A DNA stretch of 64,000 nt from Flavobacterium gelidicaeli (GTDB taxonomy: Bacteria; Bacteroidota; Bacteroidia; Flavobacteriales; Flavobacteriaceae). The stretch is taken from the NCBI RefSeq assembly GCF_013294005.1, contig NZ_JABSNK010000013.1, positions 25,702 to 89,701 of the forward strand, read 5' to 3'. The notes below the pieces were generated by a model. It was given only the letters and a program-made list of their open reading frames with translations. It searched no databases and had not been told where the DNA came from. Shown one piece after another: positions 46,579 through 55,817 of this stretch (the first letter of the stretch is position 1; every line of letters begins with the position of its first letter). The position numbers and the translations under genes were made by a program.

Positions 46579-48129
46579 TTACCAAGGAATTGGCCCGTAG
46601 TCTTTTAAGAATTTCCCGCTCCAGTGTTTCCCCGTATTGATACCATCAAACAAAGGATCCATTACTCTGGCAGCACCGTCTACAATATCTAATGGCGGCT
46701 GAAAATCCTCAAGCTCTTGTTTCTTTTTAGCCAATTCTGCTGGATCTTCATCAGTTACCCAACCTGTATCTACTGCATTCATGAAGATTCCGGCTTTCGC
46801 CAATTCACCTGCGGCAGTATGTGTTAACATATTTAAGGCTGCTTTAGCCATATTAGTATGTGGATGGCGCGCTTCTTTAAAAAAGCGGTGAAACTTACCT
46901 TCCATAGCAGAGACATTAATAATGTGTTTTTGTCCTGTATTGTCTTTCTTCATTACTTCAGAAAGGCGGTTGCATAATACAAAAGGAGCAACGGAATTAA
47001 CTAATTGTACTTCTATCATTTCAGTTGTTTCAATCTGACCCAATTTTAATCTCCAGCTATTGGTTTTACGTAAATCTACTTGTTGTAAATCAGCATCAAG
47101 TTCTCCTTCCGGAAAAACTTCTGTAGCTACAAGTGCGTTATCAAAGGAGTACGGAATTTGTGATAATTTGGCGGAAGCCCGCAACCCTATCCCAGGCTCA
47201 GGACCATGCCATGTAACTGGCATATTTTGATTAGAAGAAGCACCAGAAGTCAGTACTTTTAATTCCTCTAAACAATTGGCATGATCTAGCAACAATCCTT
47301 GTGCAGCTATTGGTAAAGAAGCAATAGGACGCTCCTCATTAGCAATCATGTGTGTATAAAATCCCGCAGGACGACGTACGGTTTGCGCTGCATTATTAAT
47401 TAAAATGTCAAGGCGATCGTATTTTTGTTCGATAAAATTACAGAAAATTTCTACTGACGGAATGTGTCTTAAATCCAGTCCGTGAATTTTTAAGCGGTCT
47501 CCCCAATCCATAAAATCTGGTTCTTTAGAAAAACGCAAAGCCGAATCTACAGGAAAACGTGTGGTAGCAATAACTGTTGCCCCTCCGCGTAAAAGCATTA
47601 AAGAAATATGATAACCAATCTTTAATCTAGAGCCTGTAATCACTGCTACTTGGCCTTTGACATCAGCTGTTTGAAAACGCTTGGCATAATTAAAATCCCC
47701 ACAATCTGTACACATTGTGTCATAGAAATGGTGCATTTTAGTAAACGGCGTTTTACATACGTAACAATTTCTAGCTGTTTCCAGTTCCTGTTGTTCTTTA
47801 CTTTCTAATTCATTAAAAGCGAGCAATTTTGGCGCTACAAAAACACTTGCCTCACGAGCATATCTAATTCCAGTTTCTTTGCGTGCTGTTCTATCTTGCT
47901 TTTCTTTTTTACGTTTTGCTACTGCTTTCCCGTCCTTTTTACGACGAGAGAGTTCGTCGCGATCTGGTCTTGAGAAAAGTCCTGCAGCCATAATCAAAGC
48001 AGTTCTTTGGTCTTTTGGAATGTCAAATATTTGCTCTGTATTTGCGTTCAACTGTGTGAGAACTGCAATACAACGGCTTATTTCTTCCGATGTGATTACT
48101 CCTTCATGTATTTGTTCTTCATTCATCAT
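46579..48129 (-). CDS. SDR-type oxidoreductase with N-terminal zinc ribbon
   Basis: Protein of 516 residues. The first 120 are charged and helical ([20 protein letters not shown]). They are followed by a four-cysteine ribbon (C122, C125, C140, C143) and, from about 158, a short-chain dehydrogenase Rossmann domain ([16 protein letters not shown]). DILINNAAQ matches the SDR motif NNAG. The glycine motif TGSRLKIG lacks the middle Gly of TGxxxGxG. At the expected YxxxK the sequence is TNMAK, so the catalytic Tyr is absent while the Lys remains. The protein binds NAD(P) by fold, but classical SDR catalysis is doubtful. Confidence 0.82.
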   Translation of the reverse strand: MMNEEQIHEGVITSEEISRCIAVLTQLNANTEQIFDIPKDQRTALIMAAGLFSRPDRDELSRRKKDGKAVAKRKKEKQDRTARKETGIRYAREASVFVAPKLLAFNELESKEQQELETARNCYVCKTPFTKMHHFYDTMCTDCGDFNYAKRFQTADVKGQVAVITGSRLKIGYHISLMLLRGGATVIATTRFPVDSALRFSKEPDFMDWGDRLKIHGLDLRHIPSVEIFCNFIEQKYDRLDILINNAAQTVRRPAGFYTHMIANEERPIASLPIAAQGLLLDHANCLEELKVLTSGASSNQNMPVTWHGPEPGIGLRASAKLSQIPYSFDNALVATEVFPEGELDADLQQVDLRKTNSWRLKLGQIETTEMIEVQLVNSVAPFVLCNRLSEVMKKDNTGQKHIINVSAMEGKFHRFFKEARHPHTNMAKAALNMLTHTAAGELAKAGIFMNAVDTGWVTDEDPAELAKKKQELEDFQPPLDIVDGAARVMDPLFDGINTGKHWSGKFLKDYGPIPW

Positions 48130-48256
48130 CTTCTGAAATTTTAATGCTATTGATTTTGAGAGCGCAAATATAGTTTTTTTTGATCTGACTCAATTTTGAA
48201 GTGATAAGTATCTTTTAAACTTTAAAAAGCCAACACACATTCATTCATAAACTTTG

Positions 48257-48264
48257 TACCTTTG
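48257..48264 (+). promoter_or_regulatory. -7 promoter element deciding the methyltransferase start
   Basis: TACCTTTG fits TAnnTTTG and ends at the G of an upstream GTG (48264). Translation should therefore begin at ATG 48288. Confidence 0.55.
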
Positions 48265-48287
48265 TGCCTTTTGAATTTTATAAAACT

Positions 48288-49100
48288 ATGTGGTTCCAAA
48301 TAAAATCTTACCTAAAATTCCTTTGGCATTCTAAAAATGAACATGCCGTGCATTCGCCGTTTGTATTTACGTTAATTACTAAATGTTTTTATGACAAAAA
48401 GGAGAAACCAGAATACGCAGTTTTAAAACAATACCGAAAAGCACTTTTAACCAATACAAATACTATTGAAGTAACCGACTTTGGTGCGGGATCTCGTGTT
48501 TTCAAATCGAATACTCGAGCGGTAGCACAAATTGCAAAGACAGCAGGGATTACGAAAAAAAGAGCCGAATTGTTATTGAGAATTGTACGTTATTTTGAAT
48601 CGGATACAATTTTAGAAATAGGTACTTCATTAGGATTAGCCACCGCAGCTTTATCACTGGGAAATAAAAACGCAACAATAACAACACTTGAAGGTTGTCC
48701 TGAAACGAGCGGAGTTGCGCAAAATCAATTTAAAAATTTCAATTTAACCAATGTTAATTCGGTAGTAATTGAGTTTACTTCTTATCTAGAAAAAAAAGAT
48801 TTGGCATTAGCGTCAGCAACAACTAATTCAGAAAAAAATAAAGAGGGTTATTCTTTAATCTATTTTGATGGCAATCACTCTAAAAAAGCAACTTTAGATT
48901 ATTTTGAACTTTTATTACCAACTATTACCAATGAAACGGTCTGGATATTTGATGATATTCACTGGTCAGCAGCCATGGAAGAAGCTTGGGAAATAATAAA
49001 GCAACACCCTAAAGTTTCCGTAACGATTGATACCTTTCAATGGGGATTAGTATTTTTTAGACACGAACAACCCAAAGAGCATTTTATAATTAGAACCTAG
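48288..49100 (+). CDS. Class I SAM-dependent methyltransferase
   Basis: Protein of about 270 residues from ATG 48288 (MWFQIKSYLKFLWHSKNEHAVHSPFVF). The SAM-binding site is TILEIGTSLGLATAALSLG (about 107 to 125), followed by the acidic loop TTLEGCPET and a downstream YFDGNHSKKATLDYF with WIFDDIHWS. The pattern is that of O-methyltransferase family 3-like enzymes. The substrate is unknown. The next gene (carbonic anhydrase) begins 29 bp later, so cotranscription is possible. Confidence 0.85.
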   Translation: MWFQIKSYLKFLWHSKNEHAVHSPFVFTLITKCFYDKKEKPEYAVLKQYRKALLTNTNTIEVTDFGAGSRVFKSNTRAVAQIAKTAGITKKRAELLLRIVRYFESDTILEIGTSLGLATAALSLGNKNATITTLEGCPETSGVAQNQFKNFNLTNVNSVVIEFTSYLEKKDLALASATTNSEKNKEGYSLIYFDGNHSKKATLDYFELLLPTITNETVWIFDDIHWSAAMEEAWEIIKQHPKVSVTIDTFQWGLVFFRHEQPKEHFIIRT

Positions 49101-49129
49101 TCAATTATTTTTACATCTAAAAACAAGTT

Positions 49130-49759
49130 ATGGATATCAAACAAATTTTTCAAAACAATAGTGATTGGGTTGCCAAACAAATGCAAACGGACAAAAATTA
49201 TTTTGATAAATTAGCACAAGGACAGTCACCTGAATTCTTATACATTGGCTGTTCCGATAGTCGGGTTTCTGCCGAAGAACTCATGGGTTTAGAACCAGGA
49301 GACGTTTTTGTACACCGCAATATTGCTAATATGGTTCCCAATACAGATATCAATTCTATGTCGGTTATTAATTACGCCGTGATGCATCTTAAAGTAAATC
49401 ACATTGTGGTTTGTGGCCACTATGGCTGTGGAGGTGTGCATGCAGCCATGCAACAATCAGATTTAGGAATTCTAAATCCTTGGCTGAGAAACATACGTGA
49501 TGTTTATAGAATACATCATAAAGAACTTGATAAAATCACTGCTGAAGAGGATAAGTACAAGCGCTTAATTGAATTAAATGTTCAAGAACAGTGTATTAAT
49601 ATCATTAAAACTGCCGAAGTTCAAAAAGCAAATAGGGACCGAAGTCTAAAGGTATACGGTTGGATTTTTGATATTCACACTGGAAAATTAATAGACCTCA
49701 ATATAAACTTTGACGAGATATTAAAAGACATCATGGCAATCTATAAGATTACAGACTAA
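49130..49759 (+). CDS. Beta-carbonic anhydrase, second paralogue
   Basis: Protein of 209 residues. The zinc ligands are C41 (GCSDSR, with D43 and R45), H97 and C100 (VCGHYGCGG). No signal peptide. It aligns over its full length with the enzyme at 20776-21411 (same spacing of ligands), but that copy accompanies a SulP transporter whereas this one follows a methyltransferase. Roles may differ in expression rather than chemistry. Confidence 0.95.
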   Translation: MDIKQIFQNNSDWVAKQMQTDKNYFDKLAQGQSPEFLYIGCSDSRVSAEELMGLEPGDVFVHRNIANMVPNTDINSMSVINYAVMHLKVNHIVVCGHYGCGGVHAAMQQSDLGILNPWLRNIRDVYRIHHKELDKITAEEDKYKRLIELNVQEQCINIIKTAEVQKANRDRSLKVYGWIFDIHTGKLIDLNINFDEILKDIMAIYKITD

Positions 49760-49781
49760 ATCTTTGCCTGATTGTTGCGCA

Positions 49782-49816
49782 AAAAAAATGACAGCCATTA
49801 CTGACTGTCATTTTTA
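49782..49816. terminator. Bidirectional terminator
   Basis: Stem AAAATGACAG / CTGTCATTTT around a short loop, with runs on both sides, between convergent genes. Confidence 0.88.
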
Positions 49817-49832
49817 GTGAATTAACAACTTG

Positions 49833-50480
49833 TTATTTTTTTGCTTGATCCATTTCTTCTGATTTTGCACCAATTCTGTTTACTGTAAACATAGGAGCAA
49901 ATTTCAATTTTAATCCCGCAATTTTCATATTATCCTCTGATGAAAGTCCTTCTTTTTCAACAGTATTTTTTCTACTATCTAATGCTTCATACATTAATTT
50001 GATTTCATCCCAGTCCTCACGAGAATAGCTGTCTTTATTATCTTCAACTGTATGCACAAATTGTTGGTAAACACCGTGAATATTTGCTGCATTTACCCAT
50101 GCAAAACTCATATCATCTCCTACTTTACCTTCACCAAACAATGAATTTCTCATTACTTGTTTTTTACTAGGCATTGCATCTTGCATTTTTGCTTTCATCG
50201 CTTCATATTTCATTTTAGAAGCTTCTATTCTTTCTTTTGCTTTAGCATTATCACTTAAATCTGCCATTGCTGTTTCAGCTTGACTGCTTTTAGCATCATA
50301 ATTAGCTTCAATTGTTTGCCAGTTTGCCATAGCATCTTCAGTAGCAACATTTTCTAATGAGTCAACATATACCACATAAGTATCTACAGTTTTTTCAGCT
50401 TGAGTTTCTTTTTCATTCTTACAAGATGTAAATCCTAAAGCGATAATCGCTGCTCCTAAAAATAATTTTTTACTTTCCAT
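49833..50480 (-). CDS. Lipoprotein of unknown function, helical
   Basis: Protein of 215 residues with a lipoprotein signal (MESKKLFLGAAIIALGFTSC, C20). The mature part is nearly all helix and highly charged. Residues 30 to 60 contain VDTYVVYVDSLENVATEDAMANW, a pattern seen in a flavobacterial lipoprotein family that I believe is DUF6565. No enzymatic motif is seen. It stands alone between a terminator and a 346-bp gap. Confidence 0.72.
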   Translation of the reverse strand: MESKKLFLGAAIIALGFTSCKNEKETQAEKTVDTYVVYVDSLENVATEDAMANWQTIEANYDAKSSQAETAMADLSDNAKAKERIEASKMKYEAMKAKMQDAMPSKKQVMRNSLFGEGKVGDDMSFAWVNAANIHGVYQQFVHTVEDNKDSYSREDWDEIKLMYEALDSRKNTVEKEGLSSEDNMKIAGLKLKFAPMFTVNRIGAKSEEMDQAKK

Positions 50481-50826
50481 AATGTTTGATTTTTGATTTA
50501 TTAAATATTATAAGACAAATGTACAGGGAGTGTTATCTTATTCAATATAAACATGTTAATGTTGTAAATAATTATTATAATTATGAAATTAGCAGCTATT
50601 TGTGTAAAAAACACAATATTACATCACAATGTCATAAAACATTTTTTAGCCATTATAAGTATTAACAAGATACCAAAAACTAAAAATAGCGATCTATATA
50701 TAGGTACTCTTTATCATCTCTTGATTTATTTTTGTAACAAAAATCTATTTTAAGCAACTTATACTTAATTCAAAAGTCTTTTGTACTTTTAAACTTAGAA
50801 ATCTTATTCAAACCAATTATATAGCA
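50481..50826. other. Gap upstream of the ABC ATPase gene
   Basis: 346 bp, AT-rich, between divergent genes. TATTTTTG at 50727-50734 fits the -7 consensus and would leave a leader of about 85 bases. A small inverted run TATATATA is present at about 50694. No other structure or coding frame is evident. Confidence 0.45.
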
Positions 50827-51522
50827 ATGGCAAACCCATTAATAAAAATTACTGATATCAAAAGAAACTTTGTTCTTGGAGACGAAATTGTTTATGTCTT
50901 AAAGGGAATTGATTTAGAAATAAACAAAGGAGAATATGTGGCACTTATGGGGCCTTCTGGTTCTGGTAAATCTACCTTAATGAACCTTTTGGGTTGTTTA
51001 GACACTCCTACTTCTGGAACTTATATCTTAAATGGTAAGGATGTAAGTAAAATGAAAGACGACGAACTAGCCGAAATCAGGAATAAAGAAATTGGTTTTG
51101 TATTTCAAACCTTTAATCTATTACCTAGAACAACAGCGCTTGATAATGTGGCATTACCCATGATTTATGCCGGCTACTCTAAGTCAGATAGAAACGCTAG
51201 AGCTGAAGAGGTTTTAAAACAAGTAGGCCTTGCTGATCGAATGGACCACCACCCTAACCAACTCTCTGGTGGACAAAGACAACGTGTGGCAGTTGCTAGG
51301 GCGCTTGTCAACAAACCGTCTATTATTCTTGCTGATGAACCTACAGGAAACCTTGATAGTAAAACATCTATAGAAATTATGGCCCTTTTTAACGAAATCC
51401 ACGCTAACGGAAACACGGTGATTCTAGTTACCCATGAAGAAGAAATTGCTGAGTATGCGCACCGCATCATTCGTTTACGCGATGGTGTAGTAGAAAGCGA
51501 TACGATAACACAGCATAAATAA
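50827..51522 (+). CDS. ABC transporter ATP-binding protein, LolD/MacB family
   Basis: ATPase of 231 residues. Walker A is GPSGSGKST (42 to 50), the signature [15 protein letters not shown], and Walker B with D-loop [15 protein letters not shown]. The spacing and sequence are those of the LolD/MacB/FtsE group, which power extraction of lipoproteins or macrolides through a separate permease. No permease gene is adjacent, so the membrane partner must be elsewhere. The neighbouring M16 protease gene (56-bp gap) suggests a shared operon. Confidence 0.9.
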   Translation: MANPLIKITDIKRNFVLGDEIVYVLKGIDLEINKGEYVALMGPSGSGKSTLMNLLGCLDTPTSGTYILNGKDVSKMKDDELAEIRNKEIGFVFQTFNLLPRTTALDNVALPMIYAGYSKSDRNARAEEVLKQVGLADRMDHHPNQLSGGQRQRVAVARALVNKPSIILADEPTGNLDSKTSIEIMALFNEIHANGNTVILVTHEEEIAEYAHRIIRLRDGVVESDTITQHK

Positions 51523-51578
51523 TTAGTATAATAACCTCTTTTAAATAAAACCAACTTACAATTAACAAACAAAAAAAC

Positions 51579-54503
51579 ATGAAAAAAACGATTCTAGTAC
51601 TACTCACATTATTTATAAGTGTGGTAACTACTGCTCAAAATCAGTTTGAATGGAAAAAACAAACAAGCAATGGTTACGAATACAAATATGTAAATAATGA
51701 TCCTGCAAAAGCACGATTTTACACTTTAAAAAATGGCTTAACCGTTATTTTAAGCCCAACGAACAAAGACCCAAGAATTCAAGCTTACGTTGCTGTAAAA
51801 GCAGGTAGCAAAACAGATCCTGCTACACATACTGGTTTAGCGCATTACTTAGAGCACATGCTTTTTAAAGGTACTGACAAATACGGTACTCTTGATTGGA
51901 ATAAAGAAAAAGTAGAACTTGATAAAATTGCTGATTTATATGAGCAATACAACCAAACTAAAGACGATGCTAAAAGAAAAACAATCTATAAGGCTATAGA
52001 TTCTATTTCTGGAGCAGCAAGTAAATTTGCTATAGCTAATGAATACGACAAAATGATGTCAGCAATGGGTGCGCAAGGTACAAATGCCTTTACATCATTC
52101 GAACAAACAGTCTATACTGATGATGTTCCTAGTAGCTCATTAGATAAATATTTAGCCGTTCAAGCAGAACGTTTTAGAAATCCAGTTTTTAGAATATTCC
52201 ATACTGAACTAGAAGCTGTTTATGAAGAAAAAAACAGAACTTTAGATAGTGATGGTAGTAAAGTATTTGAAGAGTTGTTCTCTAATTTATTCAAAAAACA
52301 CAACTACGGAATCCAAACTACAATTGGAACTGTAGAACATTTAAAAAACCCTTCATTAGTAGAAATTAGAAAGTATTTCAACAAATATTATGTTCCTAAT
52401 AATATGGGAATTATTTTATCTGGTGATTTTAATCCTGATGAAGTAATTGCTAAAATTGACAAGACTTTTGGTCAAATGCAAGCCAAGCCTTTCGAGAAAT
52501 ATACTTTTGAACAAGAAGCACCTATCACTGCACCTATTATAAAAGAAATTGTAGGTCCAGATGCCGAAGATTTGACATTAGGATATAGATTACCAGGAAA
52601 TAAAGACAAAGATGTTCTTTTAGCTGATTTAGTTGGTAAAATTCTAACAAATGGTAAGGCAGGACTTTTAGATCTTAACTTAGTTAAAAAACAAAAATTA
52701 CTAAATGCAAGTGCGTTTACGTATACGCTTATTGATCACGGAATTTTATATTTATCGGCTGCTCCTACAAACGGGCAATCGTTAGAGGAAGTGAAGTCGT
52801 TAGTTTTAAATGAAATTGAAAATCTTAAAAAAGGAAACTTTGATGATCAGTTGATTACCTCAATCATTAACAACATCAAAAAAGATAAAATTTACGAAAC
52901 TGAAAAATATTCTGACAGAGCTAGCCTTTTAATGGATGCTTTTACGTCAGAATTAGATTGGAAAGATCAAGTAGCTTATGTAAATGATTTATCTAAAGTA
53001 AAAAAAGAAGATATTGTTGCTTTTGCAAACAAATACTTGGGAGATAATTATGTAGCTGTTTTTAAACGAAAAGGAGAGAAATCTGCATCTGAAAAAATCG
53101 AAAAGCCACAAATTACTCCAGTAGAAACAAACGCTGATAAACAATCTCCATTTGTACTTACTATTGATGCGATGCCAAGTAACGCTAGCAAACCTGTTTT
53201 TTTGAATTTTGATAAAGACATTCAAAAATCAAACATTGGCGCTGCTGCTGTTTTATATGTTGCCAATAAAGACAACCAAATCTTCCGTTTGAAATACAGA
53301 TATAAAGTAGGAACACTAAATGATTTAAAACAGTCATTAGCTACTCAATACATTAGTTTTTTAGGAACTGATAAAAAATCATCTGAAGAAATTGCTAAAG
53401 AATTTTACACAATCGCGTGTAGTTTCAATGTAAATACTGGAGAAGAATATACAACGGTTACGATCGAAGGATTACAAGAAAACTTTGATAAAGCAGTAAA
53501 ACTTTATGAAGAAGTAATTACTAACGTACAACCTGATGAAGCGGCCTTAAAAGCATTAATTGCTAGAATTACAAAGTCAAGAATTGATGCAAAAGCGAAT
53601 AAAAATGCAATTATGCAAGGATTAACTAGTTATGCTATGTATGGTGCTAAAAACAAATTCAACAACAACCTTAGTGATGATGCTTTAGCAAAAACAACTG
53701 CGGCTGAATTAATTGAGACTATCAAGAATACTAACAATTATGAGCAAACAGTTATTTATTACGGACCTAAAGACATTAAATCATTAGTAACTGATTTACA
53801 AAAAATTCACAAAATCCCTTCTAAATTTACCGTTGCAAATGCTGCAAAAGTATTCAAACAAGAAGCACAAACTAAAAACCAAGTACTTTTTGCTGACTAT
53901 GATATGGTTCAAGCAGAAACAAGATGGATTAGAAACACAGATAAATATGACGCAAAACAAAACACTGTTGTAAATGTATTCAACAACTATTTTGGTGGCG
54001 GAATGGGGTCTATTGTTTTTCAAACTATTAGAGAAAGTAAAGCATTAGCGTACAGCACTTTTGGGTACTATGTTAGTCCACAAAAGAAAGACGATCAATA
54101 CTATTATATTGGATACGTAGGAAGTCAGGCAGATAAATTCAAAGACGCTACAGCAAGTATGAATGAATTGTTAGACAAAATGCCGGAATTAAATGGAAAT
54201 TTAGCTTTAGCAAAAACACAAGTAAAGAAAGATATCGAAACAGAAAGAATCACACAAGACAACATCATCTTTAGCTACCTAGCAGCAAAAGAATTGGGTC
54301 TTACTGATGATATCAGAAAAGAAACGTATAGTACAGTTGACGGAATTAGCATGAGCGATGTAGTTTCATTTGAAACAAAACAAATCTCTAACAAACCTTA
54401 TACTTACGCCATTGTAGCCTCAGAAAAAAACTTATCATTAGAGGAAATGAAAAAACTAGGTGAAGTTAAAAAACTAAGCTTAGAAGAAATTTTTGGATAT
54501 TAA
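51579..54503 (+). CDS. Insulinase-like M16 zinc protease
   Basis: Protein of 974 residues with a signal peptide (MKKTILVLLTLFISVVTTAQ), so it is exported to the periplasm or beyond. The inverted zinc motif HYLEH is at residues 89 to 93 (LAHYLEHMLFKGT), with the distal Glu in ELEAVYEEKNR. A second inactive M16-like half follows (about 480 to 970), and the fold repeats in pairs as in pitrilysin. Substrates are usually peptides; the target is unknown. Confidence 0.93.
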   Translation: MKKTILVLLTLFISVVTTAQNQFEWKKQTSNGYEYKYVNNDPAKARFYTLKNGLTVILSPTNKDPRIQAYVAVKAGSKTDPATHTGLAHYLEHMLFKGTDKYGTLDWNKEKVELDKIADLYEQYNQTKDDAKRKTIYKAIDSISGAASKFAIANEYDKMMSAMGAQGTNAFTSFEQTVYTDDVPSSSLDKYLAVQAERFRNPVFRIFHTELEAVYEEKNRTLDSDGSKVFEELFSNLFKKHNYGIQTTIGTVEHLKNPSLVEIRKYFNKYYVPNNMGIILSGDFNPDEVIAKIDKTFGQMQAKPFEKYTFEQEAPITAPIIKEIVGPDAEDLTLGYRLPGNKDKDVLLADLVGKILTNGKAGLLDLNLVKKQKLLNASAFTYTLIDHGILYLSAAPTNGQSLEEVKSLVLNEIENLKKGNFDDQLITSIINNIKKDKIYETEKYSDRASLLMDAFTSELDWKDQVAYVNDLSKVKKEDIVAFANKYLGDNYVAVFKRKGEKSASEKIEKPQITPVETNADKQSPFVLTIDAMPSNASKPVFLNFDKDIQKSNIGAAAVLYVANKDNQIFRLKYRYKVGTLNDLKQSLATQYISFLGTDKKSSEEIAKEFYTIACSFNVNTGEEYTTVTIEGLQENFDKAVKLYEEVITNVQPDEAALKALIARITKSRIDAKANKNAIMQGLTSYAMYGAKNKFNNNLSDDALAKTTAAELIETIKNTNNYEQTVIYYGPKDIKSLVTDLQKIHKIPSKFTVANAAKVFKQEAQTKNQVLFADYDMVQAETRWIRNTDKYDAKQNTVVNVFNNYFGGGMGSIVFQTIRESKALAYSTFGYYVSPQKKDDQYYYIGYVGSQADKFKDATASMNELLDKMPELNGNLALAKTQVKKDIETERITQDNIIFSYLAAKELGLTDDIRKETYSTVDGISMSDVVSFETKQISNKPYTYAIVASEKNLSLEEMKKLGEVKKLSLEEIFGY

Positions 54504-54524
54504 TCCAACTTCAATTTAATTATC

Positions 54525-54556
54525 AAAAAGCTATTCGAAAGAATAGCTTTTTTTTT
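54525..54556 (+). terminator. Terminator after the M16 protease gene
   Basis: Stem AAAAGCTATTC / GAATAGCTTTT with a 4-base loop and a T-run. Confidence 0.9.
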
Positions 54557-54742
54557 ACTGTTATATAACTAAAAATCATTTTTTCCTTCCCTAGCATTCC
54601 TTTATCTTTGAGGGAATTTATAAGAATAATTAGTACTGATTTTTATAATCTATCTAAACCAGCTTTAAGATATAGTATATCGAAAGTTGATTTTATTAGC
54701 TTAAAATATAATTTATAAACCAGCCTTTACCCCCTTAATATT

Positions 54743-55312
54743 ATGAAAGTATATACTAAAACTGGCGACAAAGGAACCACTGCCCTATTTGGCGGAACCA
54801 GAGTCCCAAAAGACCATATTCGTATAGAAAGCTACGGAACCGTAGACGAACTTAATTCGCACATAGGATTGATTCGGGATCAAGATATGGACGCACATTA
54901 TAAAACAATCTTAATCGAAATTCAAGACCGTTTGTTTACCGTAGGAGCTATTTTAGCTACACCACCTGAAAAGGAAGTGATGAAAAACGGAGAATTGAGA
55001 TTACAAAAATTAGGCATTGAAGAAAGTGACATTGAATTACTAGAAAACGAAATTGACAATATGGAAGCTGCGTTACCGCCAATGACCCATTTTGTGTTAC
55101 CTGGTGGTCATACTACCGTGTCATATTGTCATATTGCTCGCTGTGTTTGTCGTCGCGCAGAACGATTAGCAGTACATTTAGACCATAATGAACCCGTTGC
55201 ACCCGTTGCTATCAAGTACCTTAACCGACTTTCTGACTACTTATTTGTCTTGGCACGGAAGTTGTCTCATGACTTGAACGCTGAGGAAGTTAAATGGATA
55301 CCTAGAAAGTAG
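54743..55312 (+). CDS. Cob(I)alamin adenosyltransferase, PduO type
   Basis: Protein of 189 residues. The N-terminal ATP-binding TKTGDKGTTALFGGTRVPKD and the C-terminal HIARCVCRRAERLAVHLD motif are those of PduO-type (MMAB-like) ATP:cob(I)alamin adenosyltransferases. It transfers the adenosyl group from ATP to cobalamin to make the coenzyme. No B12 biosynthesis or B12-dependent gene is adjacent, so it probably supports a B12-dependent enzyme elsewhere, such as methylmalonyl-CoA mutase. Confidence 0.93.
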   Translation: MKVYTKTGDKGTTALFGGTRVPKDHIRIESYGTVDELNSHIGLIRDQDMDAHYKTILIEIQDRLFTVGAILATPPEKEVMKNGELRLQKLGIEESDIELLENEIDNMEAALPPMTHFVLPGGHTTVSYCHIARCVCRRAERLAVHLDHNEPVAPVAIKYLNRLSDYLFVLARKLSHDLNAEEVKWIPRK

Positions 55313-55458
55313 CTTTTTTAATTTTAGAACAACGATTTTAGCTTTTAAAATAATCGAAATAAAGATTGTTTCACGCTTAAAAATCAGAATTTGAAAATCA
55401 AAAATCAGTAATTATTACAAACGTTCTTAACTTTTTTATAAAATAAATGATTTTTTAC

Positions 55459-55488
55459 TTGTCTTTTTCAGTAAAAAATTTATTTTTG
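55459..55488 (+). promoter_or_regulatory. Consensus promoter of the DUF2795 gene
   Basis: TTG (55459-55461), 19-bp spacer, TATTTTTG (55481-55488). This is a near-ideal Bacteroidetes -33/-7 promoter, 22 bp before the ATG at 55511. Confidence 0.75.
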
Positions 55489-55510
55489 CACAAAACTAAA
55501 TTGACAAAAG

Positions 55511-55732
55511 ATGTATTGGACATTAGAATTAGCATCCTATTTAAGTGATGCACCGTGGCCTGCTAACAAAGACGAACTTATCGATTACGCTATACGTGCT
55601 GGTGCTCCATTAGAAGTGGTAGAAAACCTACAGTCTATTGAAGACGAAGGCGAGATATATGAATCAATGGAAGAAATTTGGCCGGATTATCCTACTGACG
55701 AAGATTATCTTTGGAACGAGGATGAATATTAA
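55511..55732 (+). CDS. DUF2795 domain protein
   Basis: Protein of 73 residues, cytoplasmic and strongly acidic in its second half (EEIWPDYPTDEDYLWNEDEY). The first half, LASYLSDAPWPANKDELIDYAIRAGAPLEVVENL, is the conserved DUF2795 helical unit. Function unknown. It sits 85 bp before secA but is separated by a terminator, and it has its own strong promoter. Confidence 0.88.
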   Translation: MYWTLELASYLSDAPWPANKDELIDYAIRAGAPLEVVENLQSIEDEGEIYESMEEIWPDYPTDEDYLWNEDEY

Positions 55733-55745
55733 AAAATTACCTAAG

Positions 55746-55773
55746 AAAAAGTCTCAAAAGAGGCTTTTTTTTT
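55746..55773 (+). terminator. Terminator between DUF2795 and secA
   Basis: Stem AAAAGTCTC / GAGGCTTTT with a 4-base loop (one G-T wobble) and a T-run. It separates the strong DUF2795 unit from secA. Confidence 0.75.
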
Positions 55774-55817
55774 GGTTAAATTTACAACAGAAAATAAATT
55801 AGAAATACAACCATATT

